From: Salinimicrobium gaetbulicola
GTDB taxonomy: Bacteria > Bacteroidota > Bacteroidia > Flavobacteriales > Flavobacteriaceae
Direction of reading: 5' to 3'
DNA length: 64,000 nucleotides
NCBI RefSeq assembly: GCF_042676025.1
Contig: NZ_JBHTJP010000035.1
Coordinates: 930,001-994,000, forward strand
Part shown: piece by piece, positions 17,273-24,790 of the stretch
Layout of the letters: the number at the start of each line of letters is the position of its first letter
How positions within the stretch are numbered: position 1 is the first letter of the stretch
Position numbers and translations under genes: made by a program
Notes under the pieces: model-generated
What the model was told of the DNA's origin: nothing
The model's input: only the letters and a program-made list of their open reading frames with translations
Databases searched by the model: none

Positions 17273-18214
17273 ATGCAAATTTTCAATTTTGACTCATACC
17301 GCAACTGTTATCCTGAAGGAGTGATATTCGCGGCTATTCAGAAGCTTTTACAATCAGACTACACAAAGTTCACACCAAGAGAAAAAAGGTATTTAATTGC
17401 GGATTTTGTAAAGCATATATCAAGCCAGAAGCTTTTAGATCCCACGTTAGATCTTTTGGAAGACTTTGAGCTAATTAGCCAAAGAACGGAGGTTCAGCTG
17501 CAAATAGATGCCGCTGGAACAAGTAAAAACTATTCCTCAGAAGACTTATGGAAATTAACAGCTATCAGTTTTTCAGAAGTCATGATTTATTCTTCACTAT
17601 TAAAGGATTCTGGACAACCGGAAGGTATACCTCAGCTGAGTATGGCATTTTTAGATCGAGCGGTAAGTTCTAATACTGATGAGGTCGTAGATTTTGTGAA
17701 ACGATCTCAGTATAACGCTTTTATAGAAAGAAATGAAAACCTATCTCTAAGGCAAAGGGAGGAGGATCTAAAAGCCGTAATATCTTCAATGGCTAAAATT
17801 GATTACGAGAATGGCACTAGGTTTTTTCAAGAGGAAAAAGAGTATCTATCTTATGTAAAAGAAAATCTACCTGCTGAGGTAAAGGAGCAGGAAGATATTT
17901 TCAGCAACCCTTTTCCGGAAGTATTTAAGGGATCTGACAACAGAGCTTTCCTGCTGTTTAAAGAATATCTTGAGCAGCATGTGATAGCTCCTTATGTAGA
18001 CATTAGCTTCCTTTTTCAACAGCTCAGAAGAGATGGACTTTTGTACCGAATAAAACACTCAGATTTTACGCTGTGGCTGAAGGAGAATCATTTTATTTCT
18101 AACAAGGTATTTGAAATCCTCCTAGCACATGGTCATTTTCGTTCCTTAAGTAAATCATCTAGTGAGCACCGGGTAAACAACTATAGATTGATCAGGGAGA
18201 AGTACTTCCAATGA
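17273..18214 (+). CDS. Hypothetical protein co-transcribed with the integrase
   Basis: A 313-residue protein that I do not recognise. It appears soluble and mainly helical, with no signal peptide or membrane segment. Features include an N-terminal NFDSYRNCYPEGVIF segment, an acidic middle with NLSLRQREEDLKAVISSM, and a C-terminal block with FLLFKEYLEQHV and FTLWLKENHFIS that ends strongly basic (NNYRLIREKYFQ). The C-terminal part looks like a winged-helix or DNA-associated fold, but this is a guess. It starts 8 bp after the integrase stop, so it is probably expressed with it. Accessory recombination or regulatory function is possible. Confidence 0.7.
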   Translation: MQIFNFDSYRNCYPEGVIFAAIQKLLQSDYTKFTPREKRYLIADFVKHISSQKLLDPTLDLLEDFELISQRTEVQLQIDAAGTSKNYSSEDLWKLTAISFSEVMIYSSLLKDSGQPEGIPQLSMAFLDRAVSSNTDEVVDFVKRSQYNAFIERNENLSLRQREEDLKAVISSMAKIDYENGTRFFQEEKEYLSYVKENLPAEVKEQEDIFSNPFPEVFKGSDNRAFLLFKEYLEQHVIAPYVDISFLFQQLRRDGLLYRIKHSDFTLWLKENHFISNKVFEILLAHGHFRSLSKSSSEHRVNNYRLIREKYFQ

Positions 18215-18244
18215 AGACGAGTCAAGCAAGAACTAATCTTCAGG

Positions 18245-19327
18245 TTACATGAAGTTTTTCAGGTCAATATTCTCCATTTCCTTTTCAATGTAGTCTAGAG
18301 TTTCCTCTCCGCTCATCTTCAGTATAGGGTGTTTATGTCCAACTTTTTCCTGCAAGATTTCAGCCACCTCTTTAACCCAGTATGTCATGCTCATCTGAAC
18401 TATATGGCCATCAATTTCTGAGGCCATGTCAGTAATTCGGCTACCTTCTCCAATCCGGTCTACCAAAATTATGGTTGACATATAATGAAGCTGTCTTCCG
18501 TGATCCATTTCCCTTTCGAATCTCGATACCTTATCGAGGGAAATTTCTGTGTTTCCTGGTCCTATAAAGCCAATATCAAAACGTGCGCCTACACCCGGTT
18601 TTGACAAAATCGTAGCATCACTTTCTCGCTTATTTTTTCTTTGAGAAAGCCAGAAGACTTTGTTGGTTTTGCTGCTTTTTTCAGGATCTATTTGCTCAAA
18701 GCCGAGTAAAGTCAAAACTGCTCCCAAAATCAATTTTTCAAACAGCTTTCCGTACATGGACTTTTCACTTCCCCTCAGTGCGAGAGTTTGGGTTCCTATG
18801 CCGTAGAAGAGTCTTAAAATACTTGGCCACTTAAGCAGGTAGTTATTCTCAGAGATTGATACTGCCGTGTTTAGTTCTCCAAATTCTTCCGTTAGCTCCT
18901 TCGAGGCTGAGGTGATCCTATTGGAAAACTCCTTAAGATGATTTTCTACCTCCTCTGGATTGCTTCGCAAGACGTTTTGTATACTCTTCCCAGTCAATCC
19001 TAAGAACCATTGAAGAAAGATCTTCTCCTCAGCCTTCAGTTTGTTCTCGAGCAGCTCATTTGTTACAATATTATCTATGTTCTCCTCAAAATCCTCAAAG
19101 GTTTCCAAGCCTTTCAAATAGGTCAAGAAGAAAGAGGCATTCGAGAGAACGATTCTTCTTTGTGTAAGTCCTTCAGTTAGAGTGCGAACGTTTCCGCCGC
19201 TCAGGATAGAAGCTACCACTCCATTAATGACCTCTCGACCTACACGGTCAATCATTTCTTTTCCAGTGAATTTTGTTAATCTTCTGCCTACCTCCGGGAT
19301 TTGCTTGGACAGTAATTTTTTAGCCAT
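18245..19327 (-). CDS. Type II restriction endonuclease (possibly CfrBI-like)
   Basis: A 360-residue protein placed 4 bp after the DNA methyltransferase on the same strand, as expected of the cognate nuclease. The N-terminal half is helical; the central part has the helix YGKLFEKLILGAVLTLLGF, then ESDATI, GARFDIGFIG and TEISLDKVSRFERE. The Asp and the Glu-x(4)-Lys are plausible nuclease active-site residues of a PD-(D/E)xK-like core, though not in the textbook spacing. The overall look recalls the CfrBI family (CCWWGG), but that assignment is tentative, and the recognition site cannot be read from the sequence. Confidence 0.65.
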   Translation of the reverse strand: MAKKLLSKQIPEVGRRLTKFTGKEMIDRVGREVINGVVASILSGGNVRTLTEGLTQRRIVLSNASFFLTYLKGLETFEDFEENIDNIVTNELLENKLKAEEKIFLQWFLGLTGKSIQNVLRSNPEEVENHLKEFSNRITSASKELTEEFGELNTAVSISENNYLLKWPSILRLFYGIGTQTLALRGSEKSMYGKLFEKLILGAVLTLLGFEQIDPEKSSKTNKVFWLSQRKNKRESDATILSKPGVGARFDIGFIGPGNTEISLDKVSRFEREMDHGRQLHYMSTIILVDRIGEGSRITDMASEIDGHIVQMSMTYWVKEVAEILQEKVGHKHPILKMSGEETLDYIEKEMENIDLKNFM

Positions 19328-19331
19328 AGAG

Positions 19332-20681
19332 TTATTTTGCAGCAGTCTCCTCGTTAAATGGATTTGCCATGTTGAGCCAGTTTATCTTAGGCATTTCAGC
19401 CTTGAACCAGCTTTTAATATTTTTCTTAATCTCTTTCATGTAGTCTTCCTCTCTCTCAAAGAGCACGAATCTCCTATCATTCTTAACAGCCGCCTTTCCG
19501 GTTGTGCCTATTCCAGCAAAAGGATCTAAGACTACGTCATTTTTAAACGAATAGTATTTGATGACTTTCTCTGCCAGCTCAAGAGGGAAAATAGCAGGGT
19601 GTTTTTTACTGTAAGCTGGATGAATCTTCCAAAGGTTTGTCACTTCATAACCATCCTCAACCTTTGATTCTTCTATGATTTTTTGATCAGGATGTTTTCT
19701 GATATGCCAGTCAATCAGTTTATCGGTTTTCTTTCTATAGACCAATACATACTCCGTTACAGGAACCGGTTTATACTGTAATGGATTCCTATCCGCTGAA
19801 AACCTTCTGCCTCTACCGGTAGCCCATCCGGCACCTTCTGGTTTAACCCAATGGATATCGTCAATAAATTCAAACCCTTCCTGAATAAACAATTGATGGA
19901 AATCAAATGGAACCGCAATTCTTTTTGATGCTTCACTTCTACTAGCTCTCCTTATAAGTACTGGAGATACATTCAACACAAAAAATCTTCCTTCATTTAA
20001 AACTCTATGAGCTTGATGAATAATTTTTCGCATTTTCAACAGGTACTCCTCATAGGATAAATATTCCGCATATTCTGGCCTTGCATTGAAGTAGGGAGGC
20101 GAGGTAAAAACTAAGTCTACTGATTCGTTAGGAGTCTCTGATAAAAGTTCTTCAGAATCACCGAAACCAACTGTATTACGAAGGGAGGAAATCTTTGGAG
20201 GCTCCACCTTTGTTCTTCTTTTTTTCTTTCCAGTCTGTCTTCCCAACAGACGTGATTCTAAAACTTCTTTAGACGTAGTTTTCTTTTCGCTTACAAGGGT
20301 AGTCTCAGCATCAACAACTATTTCACCTAATTTTTCTGTGGTTCCTTTATCTTTTCTTAGTACCGGCACTCTCCAAATATGGTATCTGTCATCAACCTCC
20401 GGCAAACCGAACTCTGTAACCTTCTCTAAATCAAGAGATTTCAAGTAATTTTTCGCTACGGTTTTAGCTTCAGTAACGGTTTTAACTTTATACTTGTCTT
20501 TTTTATTGCTTTTTCTGGTCATCATCAACTTTTTTTCGATTAGCAATGATAAGAAATTTTTAACTTTTGAAGTGGGGGCGGTCCTAAGGTATTTGCTGAT
20601 AACAACTATTTCTTTCCTATTCATTGCTTTTCCGGTTTTCGGAAAAAACTGCCATAGATCGGAATTGATGCTGAAGGACAT
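19332..20681 (-). CDS. DNA methyltransferase, N4-cytosine type, with N-terminal extension
   Basis: The modification partner of the downstream nuclease. From the start chosen here (an in-frame ATG at 20681) it is 449 residues. Motif IV TSPPY lies at about 193-197 and the SAM-binding motif I DPFAGIGTTG at about 386-395, so it has the beta-class order. SPPY favours N4-methylcytosine, although N6-adenine enzymes with SPPY exist. The first 180 residues are not catalytic and look like a winged-helix segment (IVVISKYLRTAPTSKVKNFL) plus a beta-rich region. The frame stays open to an ATG at 20723, inside the divergent excisionase gene; an ATG at 20624 is also possible. Confidence 0.88.
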   Translation of the reverse strand: MSFSINSDLWQFFPKTGKAMNRKEIVVISKYLRTAPTSKVKNFLSLLIEKKLMMTRKSNKKDKYKVKTVTEAKTVAKNYLKSLDLEKVTEFGLPEVDDRYHIWRVPVLRKDKGTTEKLGEIVVDAETTLVSEKKTTSKEVLESRLLGRQTGKKKRRTKVEPPKISSLRNTVGFGDSEELLSETPNESVDLVFTSPPYFNARPEYAEYLSYEEYLLKMRKIIHQAHRVLNEGRFFVLNVSPVLIRRASRSEASKRIAVPFDFHQLFIQEGFEFIDDIHWVKPEGAGWATGRGRRFSADRNPLQYKPVPVTEYVLVYRKKTDKLIDWHIRKHPDQKIIEESKVEDGYEVTNLWKIHPAYSKKHPAIFPLELAEKVIKYYSFKNDVVLDPFAGIGTTGKAAVKNDRRFVLFEREEDYMKEIKKNIKSWFKAEMPKINWLNMANPFNEETAAK

Positions 20682-20709
20682 TTGCTGAGTAAATAATAAA
20701 ACAGAAATC

Positions 20710-20985
20710 ATGAGCACAATCACTCAGCTACACAATGCAACCCCAGAAGATCTCATTAACGAATTAAGAGCAGTCTTTCAGAAAGAATTAGAGCAAATAA
20801 AGGAACATTTCACTCCCAAGCAACCGGAGGAGCTTCTAACCAGAGAAGAGGTCGCAAAGCTGCTTAAAATTGATATTAGCAGCGTCCACAATTGGAGCAA
20901 AAAAGGGACTCTCAAACGCCATGCAATAGGAGGTAGAGTTTATTTTAAGAGAAGCGAAATAGAGGAGAGTTTAATACCCTATTAG
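20710..20985 (+). CDS. Excisionase-family helix-turn-helix protein
   Basis: A 91-residue DNA-binding protein. Residues about 42-90 form a MerR/Xis-type winged helix: LLTREEVAKLLKIDISSVHNW, then KKGTLKRHAIGGRVYFKRSEIEESL. The first 40 residues look helical (coiled-coil-like). Such proteins act as recombination directionality factors or as plasmid copy or transcription regulators. It diverges from the methyltransferase and precedes the Rep-like gene, so either excision control or replication and R-M regulation is possible. Confidence 0.85.
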   Translation: MSTITQLHNATPEDLINELRAVFQKELEQIKEHFTPKQPEELLTREEVAKLLKIDISSVHNWSKKGTLKRHAIGGRVYFKRSEIEESLIPY

Positions 20986-21040
20986 ATCCTTGCTGAGGCT
21001 ATATATAATTATACCGTAAAAGGGACTAAAAATTAGACCA

Positions 21041-22027
21041 ATGAAACTGGACACCATTCAACTAAAAACACATACGGGATATTTACAGGATTTTGACAGA
21101 AGCAGGTTTAATCATGCGAGAATCAAGAAGGTGAATGATCTTGTTGTAGACAACTATTCTCTTGCTGTTAAATCCTTCGGAATGGAAAGCCTTAACGTTA
21201 ACGAAACCTTTGATTTCGTTGCTCTACAGGTAAACAGCAAAATACTCAAGGATCAATACTCTGAAGGAATTACTATAAATACTTTAGAGCGACTACTGGC
21301 TGAGGTTAGTGCCTTAGGGGTGAAGTTGGATCCTTCTTTTTTAGAGGATTGTGATCTCAAGCGTATTGATGTTGCTGATGATATTTCAGTCACAGCGCCG
21401 GCATCCTCTTACTTCAACTCTCTAAATCACCTGATAGCACCAAAGTTCTATAAAACCACCTATGACTCTGGAATCGTATTCAAGGAGAAAATCGCAAGTC
21501 AAAAACTGTACACGACATTTTACTCCAAAGAGTCACCTTCAATACAGGACAAGAGGTTCTTCAAAGAATACGCAAAGGCTGCTCTGGGTTTTAAAAACAA
21601 GATCAGGATGGAAACCAAGCTCTCAACAGCAGGAACCATTAAGAAATATCTTTCCACCAGTACACTTCCGGAGATACTTCAGGACACAACCCTGAACGCT
21701 GTTGCATTTGATAAGATCATTAATGGTCAGCTAGATTTTCCTGGATCAATTACTGCTGAAAACTTAACTCTAACTGAAGAGAAGCATCTCATTTACGCGC
21801 AATATTTATTCAGCTTCTACAAAGGAGATCATAAGAGAATAGTGGAACACGTCAAGAGAAAGGTTCCAAGCAAGACAGGAACCTACTATCAGTTAAGGCA
21901 GATTGAGAGGTTTTTATCTATCCTAAGCAACAGTAAAGACTCTAGTATACATGCAAATATTGAAGAGGTGAAATCCGGAATAGGTAATTTGCCGCAGCAA
22001 AAGCTCCAGCAAAATGCTAGCAAATGA
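21041..22027 (+). CDS. Replication-initiator-like protein (Rep_trans/filamentous-phage type, tentative)
   Basis: A 328-residue protein. Its motif order resembles Rep_trans-class initiators (rolling-circle plasmid and filamentous-phage proteins): RIDVADDI at 108-115, KLYTTFYSKE at 155-164 in the place of the usual short Y-[DS]-K motif, and IRMETKL at 188-194 in the place of the R-[FVM]-E-[VTI]-x-L strand. No classic HUH pair is evident, and the catalytic Tyr cannot be fixed. If correct, the element can replicate after excision. It stands 55 bp after the excisionase-like gene; the next small ORF overlaps its end. Confidence 0.55.
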   Translation: MKLDTIQLKTHTGYLQDFDRSRFNHARIKKVNDLVVDNYSLAVKSFGMESLNVNETFDFVALQVNSKILKDQYSEGITINTLERLLAEVSALGVKLDPSFLEDCDLKRIDVADDISVTAPASSYFNSLNHLIAPKFYKTTYDSGIVFKEKIASQKLYTTFYSKESPSIQDKRFFKEYAKAALGFKNKIRMETKLSTAGTIKKYLSTSTLPEILQDTTLNAVAFDKIINGQLDFPGSITAENLTLTEEKHLIYAQYLFSFYKGDHKRIVEHVKRKVPSKTGTYYQLRQIERFLSILSNSKDSSIHANIEEVKSGIGNLPQQKLQQNASK

Positions 22028-22232
22028 TGCGACAAACGATTCGAACTCGGGCATTCAAAAAAACTTAAAATTTTTAAGCTACGTAGTGAAAGGTAATGCC
22101 CATACCTTCAGGAAAGCAGTTTTCCTCACAGACATCTTCAACTCGAGATCCCTTACAGTATCACCTCTTCTATCACAGAAGGGGGGATCTGTTTTTGGAT
22201 CACGGTATTCTACTATAGTTGAGATCTCTTAA
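22014..22232 (+). CDS. Possible small protein overlapping the Rep-like gene
   Basis: A 72-residue frame whose ATG overlaps the last 14 bases of the Rep-like gene, compatible with translational coupling. It ends at a hairpin terminator. The product (NAHTFRKAVFLTDIF, then a Ser-rich part) has no feature I recognise, and composition does not separate it from chance. Confidence 0.35.
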   Translation: MLANDATNDSNSGIQKNLKFLSYVVKGNAHTFRKAVFLTDIFNSRSLTVSPLLSQKGGSVFGSRYSTIVEIS

Positions 22233-22268
22233 GGGTAATCTCTATATAGATTCTACCCTTATATTTTG
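22229..22268 (+). terminator. Hairpin after the Rep-like operon
   Basis: TAAGGGTA (22230-22237) and TACCCTTA (22254-22261) pair, and inside them ATCT and AGAT extend the stem with a small bulge; TATTTT follows. It closes the HTH - Rep - small ORF transcript. The remaining bases to 22445 hold no gene I can support and should contain the promoter of the next gene. Confidence 0.6.
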
Positions 22269-22445
22269 TAGTTTCCTGTAATATCCAACCCTTGAGAGGT
22301 GCCTTTTAATCTACGTTTGTTTGCGTATAAGGATTTCACTAGTATTCTCTGTCTTGCATTCCCTTATGTGTCCCATTATCAAAATATTGCAGCAGTTTTT
22401 TACGGGATTCGGGAGCATTATATATATTTATGAAAATTTTAAGAA

Positions 22446-23729
22446 ATGAGCTTCATAAAAAAACATTTGTTCCCTCTTATTTTGCTGTTGATTGCTGGTA
22501 TCCTGGGACTAATCCTTCTTTTTTACGGTTCTGAAATTGCATGCTTTGCGTTCCCTTTCAATCTTAACAGGAATGGCGAGCTCTTAAAAGTCTCTCTTAG
22601 CGTTTTTGGAGGTCTGTTTGTCCTGTATGGGTTATATGTGTCTTTTTTAAGAGCAAGAGCTGCAGAGCGAGCGGTAGAAGCACAGACTTTGGCTATTGCT
22701 AATCAAAGTAATGAAATAGAGCTATCAAGAGAATCGCTAACAAGCGAGCAATTTAAGACAGCAATCGAGCATCTCGGGAGTGAAAAAGAACCGGTCATCT
22801 TAGGAGGTATTGCAGAATTAAATGATATCGCGGAAAAGTTCCCAGATAAATACGGGAATGTGATACTTGACATTTTTTGTAGCTATGTCAGGTCAGAAGC
22901 TAATCTGCAAAAGCAAACACAGGAAATCAAATGGAGTGCTATAAGCCAAATCATAAGGAATCTCTATACTCAGAAAGCATTCTTGGATTCAACCCCTGAT
23001 CTGCGGAATTGTAATCTTTCAATGATAGAGCTTTCGAACTGTGAGATAAAGAGCTGGAATTTGTGCAAGTCAATAATGCCAATAAGTGTTCATAGAGTTA
23101 CTTTCAAAGACTGTGATTTCTTAGGATCGAGTCTCCATGCTCCTTCATATAATGATGTACATTTTGACAACTGCGTTCTGCTTGATCTTTTTGTAGAAGG
23201 CGGGTACTTGAATTCATGCCGTTTCACTGGAGATACTTATCTTATGATCACAGCATTAGATGTAGTCTTGAGTTACTTGGTGATTGAGTGCACTTTTGGA
23301 CAGTCAAAATTTTATGCATGCAGGTTAATCGGATGTGACTTAGGAAAAGAAGAGATTTTGAATATGTGTTTTGCTGGTAGTGGCTTATATGCCATGAAGA
23401 TTCAGAACAGTCTTTACGGCTGTGACTTCAGTGCGGCTGGCTTGGAAAAGGTAGAATTCTTTGGGACGGTTGAACAATGTGTTTTTGATGGAGTGAGCTC
23501 TCTAATGGGAACTTTTGAGGAGGAGCTTGATAAGAGGCTCACCAGCTTTATTGGTTGCTATGCCGATACTTCTGGAATTGTTTTTCATAGTGAATACGCC
23601 GTTAGTGGTGAATCGCAATTCAATGAAGAGGATGCTTTAAAGATAGTTGAAGACTACAACAAGTTGATTTCTGACCGGAGTCGGAAACCTGACAAAAAAA
23701 TCGTGTTGTCTTTGAGTGCAAGCCAGTGA
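22446..23729 (+). CDS. Membrane-anchored pentapeptide-repeat-like protein
   Basis: A 427-residue cargo protein. Two membrane helices lie at about 8-30 and 48-67, then a helical linker (RARAAERAVEAQTLAIANQSNEIELSRE in two halves) leads to EQFKTAIEHLGSEKEPVILGG and a DIFCSYVR helix. That segment matches the conserved [EQ]-x-F-x-x-A-[IV]-E-x-L-G-S block of membrane-bound pentapeptide-repeat proteins. From about 185 on, degenerate five-residue repeats such as LRNCNLSMIELSNCEIKSWN and VTFKDCDFLGSSL suggest a right-handed beta-helix. The family is common in mobile elements and genomic islands. Function is unknown; defence is a guess. Confidence 0.75.
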   Translation: MSFIKKHLFPLILLLIAGILGLILLFYGSEIACFAFPFNLNRNGELLKVSLSVFGGLFVLYGLYVSFLRARAAERAVEAQTLAIANQSNEIELSRESLTSEQFKTAIEHLGSEKEPVILGGIAELNDIAEKFPDKYGNVILDIFCSYVRSEANLQKQTQEIKWSAISQIIRNLYTQKAFLDSTPDLRNCNLSMIELSNCEIKSWNLCKSIMPISVHRVTFKDCDFLGSSLHAPSYNDVHFDNCVLLDLFVEGGYLNSCRFTGDTYLMITALDVVLSYLVIECTFGQSKFYACRLIGCDLGKEEILNMCFAGSGLYAMKIQNSLYGCDFSAAGLEKVEFFGTVEQCVFDGVSSLMGTFEEELDKRLTSFIGCYADTSGIVFHSEYAVSGESQFNEEDALKIVEDYNKLISDRSRKPDKKIVLSLSASQ

Positions 23730-23774
23730 AGCGCTTCTATGGGAAAGGTTAACAATAAACCCAAATTTATTCCT

Positions 23775-23794
23775 TGTGGACTACCGGTGGACTA
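23775..23794. repeat. Two TGTGGACTA-type repeats at 11-bp spacing (candidate integrase arm sites, right)
   Basis: TGTGGACTA at 23775-23783 and GGTGGACTA at 23786-23794, with the same orientation and spacing as the three repeats at 15862-15892. They lie 80 bp inside the right attachment site. Confidence 0.7.
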
Positions 23795-23814
23795 AAAACG
23801 TTAAGGTAGAAGCA

Positions 23815-23860
23815 AAATAAAAACGCAACCTCCTTATTTGTAAGCGGTTGCGTTTCATTT
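23815..23860 (-). terminator. Terminator of tRNA-Arg inside the element
   Basis: AAACGCAACC (23821-23830) and GGTTGCGTTT (23846-23855) form a perfect 10-bp stem. On the minus strand the T run follows, so it terminates tRNA-Arg transcription. It is element DNA and replaces the chromosome's terminator displaced to 15681-15712. Confidence 0.8.
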
Positions 23861-23873
23861 TTATTTAATCTTA

Positions 23874-23895
23874 GTGACCTCGCCAGGATTCAAAC
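23874..23895. repeat. Right attachment site within the tRNA-Arg 3' end
   Basis: The partner of the 15720-15741 repeat, covering the acceptor-stem strand and T-arm of the intact tRNA gene. Confidence 0.8.
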
Positions 23896-23948
23896 CTGGA
23901 ACCTTCTGAGCCGTAATCAGATGCGCTATTCAGTTGCGCCACGAGGCC
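23875..23948 (-). tRNA. tRNA-Arg (anticodon ACG)
   Basis: A 74-nt cloverleaf. The acceptor stem GGCCTCG pairs with CGAGGTC (one G-T pair), and the discriminator base is A. The anticodon stem TCTGA/TCAGA encloses TTACGGC with ACG, and the T-arm CCAGG-TTTGAAT-CCTGG is intact. CCA is not encoded. The gene stays functional because the element restores its 3' end. Wobble A34 would be deaminated to inosine. Confidence 0.96.
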
Positions 23949-24039
23949 TTGTGTAATGACTTACCTGTTTCGGTAAGCGGGTGCAAATATAATCTATTTT
24001 ATAAAAAACAAAAACAATTCCTTAGAAAATAAAGGCATA

Positions 24040-24726
24040 TTATTTCTTTAGCATGGGCTGCAATACATTCCACACATTTTCGGCCAGGATCCTGTGGCCT
24101 TCGGCAGTAGGATGTATCCCGTCTTCCTGGTTGAGTTTGAGATTTCCCGCCACCTCTTCGAGTAAGAAGGGGATAAGTTTAACTTCATTTTTTTCGGCTA
24201 AATCAGGAAATATGCTCCTAAATGCAGCCGTATATTCCGGGCCCATATTTGGTGGGATTTGCATGCCTGCCAAAATGATTTGGCTATCGGGATATTTCTT
24301 GAGCACATGATCTATGATCTCCTGAAGATTTTTTCGAGTCTCCTCCGGTGAAATTCCCCGGAGACCATCATTTGCACCTAGTTCAAGCACAAAAATATCC
24401 ACCTCCTGGTTTAGAACCCAGTCAACTCGGTTCTTACCGCTCGCAGTCGTCTCTCCGCTGAGTCCGGCATTGACGACATTGTACTTGAATCCGAGAGAAT
24501 CCAGCCTCGCCTGTATTACAGCCGGAAAGGCCTCATTGGGATCAAGTCCCATTCCGGCTGTAAGACTGTCGCCAAAGAATAGTATTGTTTTTGTTTTTCC
24601 TTCTTCATTTGACTGCTCTTTGTTTTCCTTTTCTTCTACAGGTTTTTCCTGCTCCTGCTTTTGATCTCCACAGGATAGGAAAAGAACTATTACGAACAGC
24701 AGGTGAAGGGGGTTTAAGTTTCTCAT
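24040..24726 (-). CDS. TesA-like SGNH esterase, lipoprotein
   Basis: A 228-residue GDSL/SGNH hydrolase (arylesterase or lysophospholipase type). Block I is FFGDSLTAGMG with the nucleophile Ser, block II the Gly in NAGLSGETT, block III GANDGLRG, and block V DGIHPTAEGH with the Asp-His pair. A signal peptide with a lipobox (LFLSC) precedes an acidic Glu/Lys linker, so it is a periplasmic or outer-membrane lipoprotein. The start chosen is the ATG right before RNLNP; the frame is open nine codons further. It diverges from a YbbA/YbbP-like pair, the same arrangement as tesA-ybbAP in Escherichia coli. Confidence 0.92.
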   Translation of the reverse strand: MRNLNPLHLLFVIVLFLSCGDQKQEQEKPVEEKENKEQSNEEGKTKTILFFGDSLTAGMGLDPNEAFPAVIQARLDSLGFKYNVVNAGLSGETTASGKNRVDWVLNQEVDIFVLELGANDGLRGISPEETRKNLQEIIDHVLKKYPDSQIILAGMQIPPNMGPEYTAAFRSIFPDLAEKNEVKLIPFLLEEVAGNLKLNQEDGIHPTAEGHRILAENVWNVLQPMLKK

Positions 24727-24790
24727 GGTTTCAAGCATCATATTCAAAATCAAATCCTTATTTTTCTTGTTCTAATATAGAAAAAAGAGG

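Larger units (their letters stand above)
15720..23895. mobile_element. Integrative element in tRNA-Arg(ACG), about 8.2 kb
   Basis: Bounded by direct copies of the tRNA-Arg 3' end (15720-15741 and 23874-23895; 20 of 22 bases equal), with the intact tRNA at the right edge. Gene order: tyrosine integrase, unknown gene, then convergent REase and MTase on the minus strand, an excisionase-like HTH, a Rep-like protein, a small ORF and a pentapeptide-repeat-like membrane protein. Clusters of TGTGGACTA-type repeats lie inside both ends. No conjugation, mobilisation, capsid or packaging genes are seen, so it would depend on a helper for transfer or is a small integrated replicon or phage satellite. Confidence 0.85.

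Noticed and set aside
18214..18245. Small inverted repeat between the 313-aa gene and the nuclease gene
   Set aside because: Only six pairs (TGAAGA/TCTTCA) with a long loop and no T run, so not a credible terminator.
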